Source: Lysinibacillus sphaericus (GTDB lineage: Bacteria; Bacillota; Bacilli; Bacillales_A; Planococcaceae). Taken from it: a stretch of DNA of 37,774 bases. Location: positions 1 through 37,774 of the forward strand of contig NZ_SADV01000036.1 in assembly GCF_006864135.1 (NCBI RefSeq), given 5' to 3'. Positions within the stretch are counted from its first letter, which is position 1. Every line of letters begins with the position of its first letter. Positions 17,208 to 25,071 of this stretch are shown piece by piece. The position numbers were made by a program, and so were the translations under genes. The notes below the pieces were generated by a model. The model was not told the origin of the DNA and made no database searches. It saw nothing but the letters and a program-made list of their open reading frames with translations.

Positions 17208-17477
17208 ATGTCTGAAAAAAATCAAACAAACAATAGTTCTGTAATTTCTTTAACGGTTGGAATTCTATCATTGCTAATACCTTTTATTGGTTTAATCTTA
17301 GGCATTATAGGAATAATATTTTCAAGTAAAGCTGTAAAAGAAATTAATACAACCAATGCAAGTGGTAGAGGATTAGCAACTGCAGGTTTAATTTGTAGTA
17401 TAATAGGGATCGTTTTACAAATACTAGCAATTTTGGGGTATGTAGCTTTTTTCTCAATGGCGGTAGTTAAATATTAA
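17208..17477 (+). CDS. Small DUF4190-type membrane protein
   Basis: An 89-residue protein with a polar N-terminus (MSEKNQTNNSS) and two transmembrane helices. The first is glycine/isoleucine-rich (LLIPFIGLILGIIGIIFSS), the second is AGLICSIIGIVLQILAILGY. They are separated by the KAVKEINTTNASGRGLATAG loop typical of DUF4190. The function of the family is unknown. ATG 17208 follows GAGGGTGG at a suitable distance; an ATG 33 bases earlier has no ribosome binding site. A terminator follows directly. Confidence 0.8.
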   Translation: MSEKNQTNNSSVISLTVGILSLLIPFIGLILGIIGIIFSSKAVKEINTTNASGRGLATAGLICSIIGIVLQILAILGYVAFFSMAVVKY

Positions 17478-17482
17478 CAGTT

Positions 17483-17512
17483 AAATAGAGCGCAATTCGT
17501 GCTCTATTTTAT
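17483..17512 (+). terminator. Intrinsic terminator of the DUF4190 gene
   Basis: AATAGAGC and GCTCTATT form an 8-bp stem followed by TTATC, seven bases after the stop codon. Confidence 0.75.
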
Positions 17513-17610
17513 CTGTGCGATTTTCAATACTTTTGTCCCCATAAAGGGAACTCGTTTGTTTGACCCGAGCAATTTTTTTCTTTTACGTAAGCGTCTCCCC
17601 CTTTTCTCAC

Positions 17611-17650
17611 AAAAAAATCCACCTCCATGTTTTTCCAACATGGAGGTGGA
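17611..17650 (-). terminator. Intrinsic terminator of nrdAB
   Basis: A perfect 12-bp stem, TCCACCTCCATG with CATGGAGGTGGA, is followed on the minus strand by TTTTTTT, right after the nrdB stop. Confidence 0.95.
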
Positions 17651-17657
17651 CTTAGCA

Positions 17658-18698
17658 TTACAAATCATCAAAGCCGTTATCTTCTACATTAACCTTTACA
17701 TACTGGCGAGAACGCTGCTCGAAGAAATCTGTTTTTCCTAAGTCAACATCCTCATACGCTTTCACCCATTTCAAAGGATTTTTGCGATAGCCTTCAAATG
17801 GGCGCTCCACGCCAAGCTGATTGCAGCGTACATTGGCATAGAAATGTACATAATCATGCACATCTTCTACATCTAGACCATCAACTTTATCGCCAATTAC
17901 TTCATTAGCCCAATCGACTTCTAGTTGAACAGCTTCACGGAAGATCTCTTGTACACGAGCTGCCCTCTCAGGTGTATCGTATTGAGGATATTCCTCTAAT
18001 AGCTCCTGATAAATCTTCACAAATAAATCCACATGTAGCTGCTCATCGCGGTTAATATAATTGATCATCGTTGACGAGGCCACCATTTTTTGATTGCGTG
18101 CTAAATGATAGAAAAACGCGAAGCCAGAATAGAAGAATAAACCTTCTAAAATTACATCATAGACAATCGCTTCTAGCATATTTTCAACAGATGGTTCCTC
18201 AGAAAATGCTTGGTAGCCTTTAATTACGAAGTCATTGCGTCGCTCTAGTACCGGCTCTGTACGCCAAAAGTCAAACGTACGATCCTGCTCATCTTTGTTC
18301 ACAATACTTGATAACACATAAGAATAAGAGTGATTATGAATAACCTCTTGTTGCGCTAAAATAATCATTAATGCATTTAAGCTTGAATCTGTTAAATAAT
18401 CCGCTACTTTCCCTGCAAAATCAGTTTGCACACTGTCTAATAGTGCTAGTAAGCCAATAATTTTTAAAAAGGATTCCTGTTCATCTGCTGATAGCTGTGG
18501 AAACTGCTTCACATCATTGCTCATATTAATTTCGAACGGTGTCCAGAAGTTACCGAGCATTTTTTTATACTTAGGATAAGCCCAGCTAAAACGCACATCA
18601 TCCCAGTTTAAAATGTTAGAAGAGCGCCCGTTGACAATTCCTGTTGAACGGTTCGGTGCATCCTTGTCCATAATTTGTCGTTTTGTAATAGTTGTCAT
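17658..18698 (-). CDS. nrdB: Class I ribonucleotide reductase, beta (radical) subunit
   Basis: A 346-residue R2 protein that houses the metal centre and tyrosyl radical for deoxyribonucleotide synthesis. The ligands are in register with the family: Asp88 (LLDSVQTDF), Glu118 and His121 (QQEVIHNHSYSYV), Glu185 (VILEGLFFY), Glu219 and His222 (NRDEQLHVDLF). The radical tyrosine is Tyr125. The C-terminal tail (VNVEDNGFDDL) is the part that docks on the alpha subunit. It lies 12 bp after nrdA and shares its riboswitch-controlled transcript. The symbols nrdB/nrdA are used in preference to nrdF/nrdE because no nrdI or nrdH is present; the exact subclass is not settled. Confidence 0.9.
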   Translation of the reverse strand: MTTITKRQIMDKDAPNRSTGIVNGRSSNILNWDDVRFSWAYPKYKKMLGNFWTPFEINMSNDVKQFPQLSADEQESFLKIIGLLALLDSVQTDFAGKVADYLTDSSLNALMIILAQQEVIHNHSYSYVLSSIVNKDEQDRTFDFWRTEPVLERRNDFVIKGYQAFSEEPSVENMLEAIVYDVILEGLFFYSGFAFFYHLARNQKMVASSTMINYINRDEQLHVDLFVKIYQELLEEYPQYDTPERAARVQEIFREAVQLEVDWANEVIGDKVDGLDVEDVHDYVHFYANVRCNQLGVERPFEGYRKNPLKWVKAYEDVDLGKTDFFEQRSRQYVKVNVEDNGFDDL

Positions 18699-18710
18699 TG
18701 TTACTTCCTC

Positions 18711-20924
18711 CTAGCTCGCGCAAGACTCACATTCTAGCAATTCTACAGACGTTGAGCGCACGTAATAAGTCGTTTTTACACCGCTCGCCCAAGCATTCAT
18801 ATGCAATGCTAGTAAATCTTTCGCCTTAATCGTATTTTGAACATATAAATTAAGTGAAATGCCTTGGTCGATATGACGTGCACGTGCAGCATTTTGCTTG
18901 ATTGTCCAATTTTGATCGATGAAATAAGCAGATTTATAATACCAAGTCGTTACAGGTGATAAATCTGGTACTGTAACTGGAATTTTATAATCCTTCTTCT
19001 CCTCTGAATAACTCTTTTGGAAGATTGGATCAATCGTAGCCGTACTGCCCGCTAAAATGGACGTTGAAGAGTTCGGTGCAACTGCCATTACATAGCCGTT
19101 ACGCATGCCTTTTTCAGCAACCGCGGCGCGTAAAGCGTTCCATTTTTCACTGTCATAGCCACGTTTGTCAAAATACGCACCCGTATGCCAATCTGAGCCA
19201 TCAAATAATGGGTAAGCTCCTTTTTCACATGCCAAATCGTTAGAAGCACGAATCGTTAAATACGCAATTTCTTCATATAGCTTGTCCGCAAATTCTACAG
19301 CTTCGTCTGACTCCCATTGAATTTCTTTCAGAGCTAATAAATGGTGCCAGCCAAATGTGCCAAGCCCAATACCACGGTAGCGTAGGTTCGTACGCTCTGC
19401 TTGTTTTACTGGAATTGTATTTAGCGCAATAACGTTATCTAACATACGTACTTGCACTGGGATTAATCGTTCTAGAACACCGGCCGGTACTGCTCTACCT
19501 AAATTAATAGATGATAAGTTACATACAACGAAATCTCCAGGCTTGCGACGTGTTACGATGACATCATCTTCTAGTGTAATAGATTCGAATTCCGTAGCTG
19601 ACATATTCTGGAAGATTTCTGTACACAGGTTCGAACTGTAAATCATCCCTTCATGCTTATTCGGATTCATACGATTTACTTCATCACGATAGAACATAAA
19701 CGGCACGCCTGTTTCTAGCTGTGAGCGCATAATACGCTTCATAATATCAATAGCTGGTACGACTTCACGACTTAACAATGGATTCGCGATACATTCCTCA
19801 TATTTAGTACGGAAAGAACCGTCACCCTTTTTCTCATCGTAGAAATCCTCTAGTGAGTAGCCCATAACCTCTCGTACTTCATGTGGGTCAAATAAGTGCC
19901 ACTCCCCACGTGCCTCAACAGTTTCCATAAATATATCCGGTAAGCATAGCCCTGTGAAAATATCATGGGCACGCAGACGTTCATCCCCATTGTTTAAGCG
20001 TAAATCTAAAAACGTAAAGACGTCTTTATGCCAAACATCTAGATAGACAGCAATAGCTCCTTGTCGTTGCCCAAGCTGATCGACTGAAACCGCCGTATTA
20101 TTAAGCTGTTTAATCCATGGTAAAACGCCACTTGATGCACCTTTAAAACCTTTAATAGATGAGCCTCGGCTACGAATTTTACCCATATAAACACCAATAC
20201 CACCGCCGTATTTCGATAATGTTGCGACATCTGTATTCGTGTCATAAATGCTTTGTAAACTATCATCTACTGTATCGATAAAGCAACTTGATAGCTGTCC
20301 ATGTGTTTTACCTGCATTCGATAATGTCGGTGTGGCAACAGTCATATATAAATTACTCATTGCCCAATAAGATTCACGGACTTTTTCTAAACGATTTTCT
20401 GTTTCATCCTGCATCAGAGTCATCGCAATGACCATCCATCGTTCCTGCGGTAATTCCACTGGTATTTTCGTGTAATCACGGACTACATAGCGGTCCATTA
20501 ATGTTTTTAAACCAATATACGTAAACAACTCATCTCGACTTGATTCTAGATAAGAAGCGAGTTCCTGAAGCTCCTGCTCACTATATTTTGTTGTTAAACT
20601 TTCATGATACAATCCAGCTTCTGTATAGTGTGCTAAATGTTCTGGGAAAACTTTATAAACATCTTTCACTGAAACTCCACGACGCATTGCAAATTGATCA
20701 TATAGTTTTTCTAAAAAAATTTGAGCTGCGACAAATGTCCAGTATGGCTCCTCCTCATCAATGAGGCTAAGCGTTTGTAAAATCATCGCATCTGCCCATG
20801 CTTCAAATGTCGCATTGTCGTTTTTTCGTAGCCATCGATCCGATAATCTTACAAAACTTTCGAGTTCATCCTCTGTGTAGTTTTTCTTGAGCTTAGCAAT
20901 TTGTTGCTCGATTTGAATTGTCAT
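18711..20924 (-). CDS. nrdA: Class I ribonucleotide reductase, alpha (catalytic) subunit
   Basis: A 737-residue R1 protein that reduces ribonucleoside diphosphates. ATG 20924 follows AAGGGAGAG; longer frames run into the upstream terminator. Key residues are seen: redox cysteines Cys214 (LSSCFIDTVDDS) and Cys468 (VVCNLSSINL), the active-site set Asn432-Leu-Cys434-Thr-Glu436, the paired tyrosines near TTWYYKSA and KTTYYVRSTS, and the C-terminal shuttle pair CESC (732-735). There is no full N-terminal ATP cone, so overall allosteric control may be reduced. The leader contains a cobalamin riboswitch, its terminator and NrdR boxes, so this B12-independent enzyme should be made mainly when B12 is short. 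Confidence 0.93.
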   Translation of the reverse strand: MTIQIEQQIAKLKKNYTEDELESFVRLSDRWLRKNDNATFEAWADAMILQTLSLIDEEEPYWTFVAAQIFLEKLYDQFAMRRGVSVKDVYKVFPEHLAHYTEAGLYHESLTTKYSEQELQELASYLESSRDELFTYIGLKTLMDRYVVRDYTKIPVELPQERWMVIAMTLMQDETENRLEKVRESYWAMSNLYMTVATPTLSNAGKTHGQLSSCFIDTVDDSLQSIYDTNTDVATLSKYGGGIGVYMGKIRSRGSSIKGFKGASSGVLPWIKQLNNTAVSVDQLGQRQGAIAVYLDVWHKDVFTFLDLRLNNGDERLRAHDIFTGLCLPDIFMETVEARGEWHLFDPHEVREVMGYSLEDFYDEKKGDGSFRTKYEECIANPLLSREVVPAIDIMKRIMRSQLETGVPFMFYRDEVNRMNPNKHEGMIYSSNLCTEIFQNMSATEFESITLEDDVIVTRRKPGDFVVCNLSSINLGRAVPAGVLERLIPVQVRMLDNVIALNTIPVKQAERTNLRYRGIGLGTFGWHHLLALKEIQWESDEAVEFADKLYEEIAYLTIRASNDLACEKGAYPLFDGSDWHTGAYFDKRGYDSEKWNALRAAVAEKGMRNGYVMAVAPNSSTSILAGSTATIDPIFQKSYSEEKKDYKIPVTVPDLSPVTTWYYKSAYFIDQNWTIKQNAARARHIDQGISLNLYVQNTIKAKDLLALHMNAWASGVKTTYYVRSTSVELLECESCAS

Positions 20925-20957
20925 GTAACATTCTCTCCCTTTCCTTCTCCAGCAACA

Positions 20958-20998
20958 CAAAAAGCGATCACGCAACATTTATCGGTTACGTGATCGCT
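20958..20998 (-). terminator. Terminator of the nrd leader (riboswitch expression platform)
   Basis: AGCGATCACG (20963-20972) pairs perfectly with CGTGATCGCT (20989-20998), and TTTTT follows on the minus strand. It lies between the B12 riboswitch and the nrdA start codon, 34 bases before the ATG, so B12 binding should favour early termination. Confidence 0.88.
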
Positions 20999-21064
20999 GT
21001 AAAATCGGAAATGGAAATGAAGGACATGCACACAAAGAAGTGAACAAATCTCTCGCCTCCACTT

Positions 21065-21250
21065 CTCAATCCCCGAAGAATGTGTTGCTGTCTTGAACAA
21101 CTCGGCAGGTCTCCTGGCTCATGCTTCCTCCAAACGATGGCCTTCCCGTTCTTCACAGTGGCCAATTCATCATTTGTCAGCACTTACAGTTGCGGGGACA
21201 GCTTCGGCCTAAGATGTCTCTTTTTCCGAATTCCCTTTTAAACCATATTG
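21065..21250 (-). ncRNA. Cobalamin (adenosylcobalamin) riboswitch
   Basis: The minus strand shows the B12 box AGCCAGGAGACCTGCC (21104-21119) and the conserved core GTCCCCGCAACTGTAAG around 21184-21200, with the AAAGGGAAT element further upstream. Spacing and order match the cobalamin aptamer. It lies in the nrdAB leader, upstream of an intrinsic terminator, so it should act at transcription. Reading frames across this region are not genes. Confidence 0.96.
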
Positions 21251-21266
21251 GTACCGCTCGTCCAAA

Positions 21267-21314
21267 ATACTATATATAGTGTTTTAACTCCTAAACAAAT
21301 CTAACATATTGTGT
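21267..21314 (-). promoter_or_regulatory. nrd promoter with two NrdR boxes
   Basis: On the minus strand the proximal box ACACTATATATAGTAT (21267-21282) matches the NrdR consensus acaCwAtATaTwGtgt with one mismatch. A weaker box ACACAATATGTTAGAT (21299-21314, 12 of 16) lies upstream with exactly 16 bp between them, the spacing usual for NrdR pairs. A -10 TATATA (21271-21276) lies inside the proximal box and a -35 TTGTTT (21293-21298) lies between the boxes. NrdR bound to ATP/dATP should repress here. Confidence 0.8.
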
Positions 21315-21383
21315 TTATTGTTGCAATAGGTGTTTTGCACCTTGCACGTTATAAAGTGCTACATTTTCTCGAAACAAGCCCAA

Positions 21384-22067
21384 TTACAATGCAGTTTTAC
21401 GTAGTTTTTCAAAATTTCTAGGAAATTTTTTTTGTGCTAGCTGCTCTTTTTCTGGCTGAATTCCTAGCAAAACTACTGCACATGGACCAGCCGATTTCTC
21501 GACATCTAACGAACTTTTAACCTGTTGCTCGCCAAAAAGTCGGGTAAATTCAGCTTGTAGACCTTTTGATCCAACTGGCCATACTTGCTGCACTATTCCC
21601 TCTTTCCACGCCTGAAAAATAGGTTGGAGCTGTGCCACATCTTCAGGCTGCGCAAGGATTTCATTGCCTACAAGCGGTAGTCCATAGGTGTACCAACTAA
21701 GCTGTTCATGCTTAGTTGCTGTGCGTTTTTGCTGCTCACCTAGCATCGTTATAGACAAACCTGATTGTAGAGTCGGCATATTGGACTCTGTACTACCGTC
21801 TATTTGCGGACAATTAAGACCCGTCTCATCAAAAACCTGCTGAATGCCTGCAACGTAATGAGACCATGCAGCATCCCCTGAAAAATTAGCGAGTATAATA
21901 TGGCTTGGTAAAGCATTTGCAGCAAGCTGCTCTATAAAAGTAACACGCGCCGTTAAGTATGCCGTTAATTTGTCTGGAGCAGACACAACATCTTGTGGTT
22001 TTTCACCAATTGCTGCGGCATTATCAGATGTTGCAATTAACCCACCTATTTTTATTGCATTTCTCAA
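21384..22067 (-). CDS. cblS: Alpha-ribazole kinase CblS-like (PurM/AIR-synthase-like fold)
   Basis: A 227-residue protein of the PurM/AIR-synthase-like superfamily. Family-type segments are GGLIATSDNAAAIGEKPQDV near the N-terminus, the nucleotide-binding stretch IDGSTESNMPTLQSGLSITM, and the ILANFSGDAAW strand. It overlaps by 4 bp an ECF S-component gene; the pair matches CblT/CblS described in Listeria and Geobacillus. There CblS phosphorylates salvaged alpha-ribazole to alpha-ribazole phosphate, the lower-ligand donor for CobS. That role fits its place in this cobalamin cluster, which has no cobT. The call rests on fold, pairing and context. It ends about 70 bp upstream of the nrd promoter region. 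Confidence 0.75.
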   Translation of the reverse strand: MRNAIKIGGLIATSDNAAAIGEKPQDVVSAPDKLTAYLTARVTFIEQLAANALPSHIILANFSGDAAWSHYVAGIQQVFDETGLNCPQIDGSTESNMPTLQSGLSITMLGEQQKRTATKHEQLSWYTYGLPLVGNEILAQPEDVAQLQPIFQAWKEGIVQQVWPVGSKGLQAEFTRLFGEQQVKSSLDVEKSAGPCAVVLLGIQPEKEQLAQKKFPRNFEKLRKTAL

Positions 22068-22558
22068 TGTACTCGACCTTCCTTACGCATAAACACTTTA
22101 GAGAGAATTGGCATCGCAATGGCAACAATCACTAGATTTATGAGTGTTGCCAATGGAAGACTAGTCAGTGACGCCCAGTAAAATGCAGGACTAATGATAA
22201 AGTAAAATGGTAAAGGTGCAACAACACCATTGAAAACAAGTGCCACAGGCCATTTCCAGAAATGCATTCCTTTATTATGCATTACCCCAAAGACCCATAC
22301 AACAATAAACATTTCTACTGCGATAATAATATGTAGTGGCCCATATGGAAAGCCAGAAGTTAAGGCTGAGATAAAATGCCCAATGACTCCCGCAACCCCT
22401 GCTAATACTGGAGATAAAAATACAACGCTCAACAGTGCAGGTGCAGAGTCAAGCGCAGCAGTTGAAATAAATGTTGGTATTTTAATGACTGCACCTACTG
22501 CACAAATTGCCGCTACCATGGCAGTGAGCGTCAATTTCATCAATCTTTGTCGATCCAT
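22064..22558 (-). CDS. cblT: ECF transporter S component, probable alpha-ribazole transporter CblT
   Basis: A 164-residue membrane protein with about five or six hydrophobic helices and the short polar N-terminus of ECF substrate-binding subunits. The segments AVGAVIKIPTFISTAALDSA and GVIGHFISALTSGFPYGPLH are typical. It would need a shared energising module (EcfA, EcfA', EcfT) encoded elsewhere. The start follows GAGGAAATGGG, and the stop overlaps cblS by 4 bp. Known CblT proteins bring in alpha-ribazole, which CblS phosphorylates; the tight pairing supports that substrate here, though other vitamins cannot be excluded from sequence alone. Confidence 0.78.
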   Translation of the reverse strand: MDRQRLMKLTLTAMVAAICAVGAVIKIPTFISTAALDSAPALLSVVFLSPVLAGVAGVIGHFISALTSGFPYGPLHIIIAVEMFIVVWVFGVMHNKGMHFWKWPVALVFNGVVAPLPFYFIISPAFYWASLTSLPLATLINLVIVAIAMPILSKVFMRKEGRVH

Positions 22559-22605
22559 CCCATTTCCTCTTTCCTTTTATATTTGGCTCGTCATGATAAC
22601 GTAGG

Positions 22606-22695
22606 TTGATTTCGGGCGCTTGGTCGCTGACGCTTCACTTTCGCGCAGAGCAAAGCTTCTTGGGGGCGTTCAGCCTCCACTCCGATCAACTTATT
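22606..22695. repeat. Palindromic intergenic repeat (GAAAG-core family), copy 1
   Basis: The region is bounded by GTTGATTTCGG-like and CCGATCAAC sequences in inverted orientation. On the minus strand it contains GCGCGAAAGTGAAGCGTCAG (22627-22646), a relative of the cores found at 25.8, 26.0 and 29.3 kb. It separates cblT from the cobU-like gene. Confidence 0.5.
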
Positions 22696-22762
22696 TACAA
22701 AGCATACGTCCTGTAAATCTCATCCCCAAATGAAAAGCCTAATAAATTTTTTTAAAACTATA

Positions 22763-23155
22763 TTATTTGATTTGTTCCCCGATACCGTACCAAATGCGTA
22801 CGACTTGTTCGGCTTCAGCGAATAATGCCTGGTACAAACGCCCACATGTATCACGCAACAATCGTGCCTGTTTTTCCATTGGCACAACTCCACGACCCAT
22901 ATCGGTCACTATTATATAGACTGCACAATTTTCTTCAAGAGTCTTTAGTCTTTTCAAAATGGTTTTGACAAGGGGTTCATCATCCTCAAGATCTTGTGTC
23001 ACGAGCCATTTCTCTATGTTTTTAATAATTAGTACATTACAGGCTGGGCTGGCATCAGGTAGATTGCCATCTACTAGCTCAACTTTTTGACCTGCAAGCA
23101 ATTTCATGACATAGTCGGTTTTTCCACTATAGGCGCCTCCGATAAAGACATGCAT
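22763..23155 (-). CDS. Short CobU paralogue (adenosylcobinamide kinase-like)
   Basis: A 130-residue P-loop protein. ATG 23155 follows GGAGGAGGGAGCGAG. It has the CobU N-terminal P-loop FIGGAYSGKT and the CobU C-terminal signature (VTDMGRGVVPMEKQARLLRD, then CGRLYQALFAEAEQVVRIWYG). The central part that in full CobU carries the guanylated histidine is missing; full CobU proteins have about 180-190 residues, and one is encoded 1.3 kb away. It may keep kinase activity only, bind GTP for regulation, or complement the divergent C-terminus of the other CobU. It overlaps the cobC gene by about 50 bp, so it is cotranscribed. Confidence 0.75.
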   Translation of the reverse strand: MHVFIGGAYSGKTDYVMKLLAGQKVELVDGNLPDASPACNVLIIKNIEKWLVTQDLEDDEPLVKTILKRLKTLEENCAVYIIVTDMGRGVVPMEKQARLLRDTCGRLYQALFAEAEQVVRIWYGIGEQIK

Positions 23156-23703
23156 CTCGCTCCCTCCTCCCAAGCCTTTCTTGTAAACGTTAAAGAAAAC
23201 ATTTTATCATGCGGTGTTTGATACGACCAAAAAGTTTGCTCAGTCGGTGCAAATTCTACAAGAAGTGCTCGAATAACTCCACCATGGACAACGAGATGAT
23301 AAACATCCTCACCTTTTGGTAATTCAGTGAACCCTTCAATGACTCGCGCACAAAAAGCATCAAAGCCTTCCCCCATTGGAGGCGGTGACTGTACGGGGTC
23401 ATCTAACCATGCACAATAGCGACTATCTGTTTTCAAGTCCTCATATGTTCGTCCTTCAAATGCACCGAAGTTCGACTCACGAAATCTTTTATCAGACACA
23501 TATGTTGCGTGCGGAAAATAATGGGCAGCTGTTTCCCTACAGCGCAGCAAATCACTACCATACACCTTCGTGACATCTGAATCTACTATAGTCAGCAAAG
23601 ATGCATCAGCTAATGAAGAATCTGTCCAGCCGATATATCGCTTCTCCAAATTTTCCATTGTTGGGGCATGTCTCATCAAGTAAACAATAACAACGTCACC
23701 CAC
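23104..23703 (-). CDS. cobC: Histidine phosphatase, probable alpha-ribazole-5'-phosphate phosphatase
   Basis: A 199-residue member of the histidine phosphatase (phosphoglycerate mutase-like) superfamily. The nucleophile is in LMRHAPTMENLEKRYIGWTD, the second arginine in GSDLLRCRETA, the acid near RFRESNFGAFEGRTYEDL, and the second histidine in VVHGGVIRALL. In cobalamin synthesis CobC removes phosphate from the product of CobS or from alpha-ribazole phosphate. It overlaps cobS by 28 bp and the short cobU gene by about 50 bp. The GTG start has GGAGG seven bases before it. A second histidine phosphatase gene is in the same cluster; this one is closest to cobS. Confidence 0.8.
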   Translation of the reverse strand: MGDVVIVYLMRHAPTMENLEKRYIGWTDSSLADASLLTIVDSDVTKVYGSDLLRCRETAAHYFPHATYVSDKRFRESNFGAFEGRTYEDLKTDSRYCAWLDDPVQSPPPMGEGFDAFCARVIEGFTELPKGEDVYHLVVHGGVIRALLVEFAPTEQTFWSYQTPHDKMFSLTFTRKAWEEGARCMSLSEAPIVEKPTMS

Positions 23704-24452
23704 AGTACAACCTCCATTCCTTCAATTGATGCACCGAGTAAATCTCCAGAAACGCCACCAAAGTTGCGCACTGTAAATTGACGGAAGACTAAAAAGGCAA
23801 TCGCTAATACAGCCATCAACACTAGTGGAACAATTGAGAAGCCTATGACAAACAACAAGCTACTATACGCCACAACTAATGTGATAAGCATAAAGCTAAT
23901 AAGTATTCCCGGCTTAATATGTGTTTTAAAAAAGTAGGCAAGCCCCTTTTCTTTCGAGCATTTGAGCGACATAAAATAAAAGCTCATGCCTATTCTAGTT
24001 AATAACGGAATAAATACAGGCATCCATAGTGCAAATTTATGCTGTACGAATAACTCATGCAGTATCACAAATTTACCAAGCACTAGAAATAGCACAGATA
24101 GTACTCCAAATGCGCCAACCCGTGGATCATCTAAAATTTCTAGCCGCTTTTCACGATCTCGATACGAAAAATAAGCATCCCCCATATCAATAAAACCATC
24201 TAAATGCAAACCACCCGTAAATAAGGCAAATAATCCGACAATCACAAAAGTAAGCAAAACCTCACTGCTTGCCGTCCATTCTGTTAAACTATAGATCACC
24301 GCCGCCACTGTAGTACCCATGAGAGCCCCTATCCATGGTAAAAAGGCGAACATCCCGGTAATAGTTGCCTTTGTTAACGGAATTTCTTTATGTACCGGCA
24401 AAACTGTAAAAAATTGAAACGCAAGTTGTATGCTATGCCAGAAATTTTTCAT
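23676..24452 (-). CDS. cobS: Adenosylcobinamide-GDP ribazoletransferase
   Basis: A 258-residue multi-pass membrane enzyme that joins adenosylcobinamide-GDP with alpha-ribazole (or its phosphate), the last assembly step of cobalamin. The family signature is clear: GGLHLDGFIDMGDAYFSYRD followed by REKRLEILDDPRVGAFG. The N-terminus FQFFTVLPV and the C-terminal FGGVSGDLLGASIEGMEVV are also typical. The length is normal. It lies 37 bp after cobU and overlaps cobC. Confidence 0.95.
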   Translation of the reverse strand: MKNFWHSIQLAFQFFTVLPVHKEIPLTKATITGMFAFLPWIGALMGTTVAAVIYSLTEWTASSEVLLTFVIVGLFALFTGGLHLDGFIDMGDAYFSYRDREKRLEILDDPRVGAFGVLSVLFLVLGKFVILHELFVQHKFALWMPVFIPLLTRIGMSFYFMSLKCSKEKGLAYFFKTHIKPGILISFMLITLVVAYSSLLFVIGFSIVPLVLMAVLAIAFLVFRQFTVRNFGGVSGDLLGASIEGMEVVLWVTLLLFT

Positions 24453-24489
24453 CGTCTTGCCTTCCTTCTTTTTATTTTCAAAGCGTCAT

Positions 24490-25068
24490 TTATGATTTCC
24501 ATTTCTTTACGACACCATAATTTATTTCATACGCCTCATCCGCTATAGAAACGAACCATTGATGTAATCTCCCAAGGGTTTGTCGGTATAATTCTACTTC
24601 CTCGCTAGAATATGGAGGCTCATCGAATAATTCGTTTGAGACGATAAAAAACGTCACCTTTTTCTCAAGTAACGTCTCTACCGCCTTTTTTAAAACATCA
24701 AGCTTTTGCTCTAAACAGTAAGGTTGTTCCACACAGGGAGTTCCCGTATCAAAACCCTCGTAAAAAGCATTTGTCAGCCATGTCGTAACACAGTCCCATA
24801 ACACAACATCTCCATCAGTCAGTTTATGCAATGTTTTTGCTATGTCATAAGGTGCTTCTATCGTCAACCATTCAATATTTTGTGCTTGTCTATCTGCTTG
24901 ATGACGCACTATGCGCTTCTCCATCTCATGGTCCAACGCTACTCCAGAAGCAATATAAATAAGTCGTCGCGTTTGGTTAAACTCTGTTTGATAGTGAGTA
25001 ACAGCCGCTTTTTCAGCAAAGTGGGATTTACCACTACGTACCCCCCCTGTAATGAAAATTAGTGGCAT
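24490..25068 (-). CDS. cobU: Adenosylcobinamide kinase / adenosylcobinamide-phosphate guanylyltransferase
   Basis: A 192-residue CobU, which phosphorylates adenosylcobinamide and then transfers GMP to it. Seen are the P-loop GGVRSGKS (8-15), the guanylated His56 (RIVRHQADR), Glu71 (TIEAP) and WDCVTTWLTN. The C-terminus reads VSNELFDEPPYSSEEVELYR where most CobU proteins have NEVGxGIVP followed by a conserved arginine stretch, so this end is divergent. The short paralogue at 22763-23155 has the canonical C-terminus. It lies 3 bp after the phosphatase gene. Confidence 0.9.
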   Translation of the reverse strand: MPLIFITGGVRSGKSHFAEKAAVTHYQTEFNQTRRLIYIASGVALDHEMEKRIVRHQADRQAQNIEWLTIEAPYDIAKTLHKLTDGDVVLWDCVTTWLTNAFYEGFDTGTPCVEQPYCLEQKLDVLKKAVETLLEKKVTFFIVSNELFDEPPYSSEEVELYRQTLGRLHQWFVSIADEAYEINYGVVKKWKS

Positions 25069-25071
25069 TCG

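Noticed and set aside
17499..17741. An 80-codon plus-strand frame
   Set aside because: It overlaps the nrdAB terminator and the end of nrdB in antisense and has no supporting signal.
20986..21183. A 65-codon minus-strand frame upstream of nrdA
   Set aside because: It lies wholly within the cobalamin riboswitch and terminator, whose conserved RNA motifs explain the sequence.
21322..21346. A TGCAAGGTG/CACCTATTGCA hairpin as cblS terminator
   Set aside because: Imperfect stem and no T-run; it may add to 3'-end formation but cannot be claimed as a terminator.
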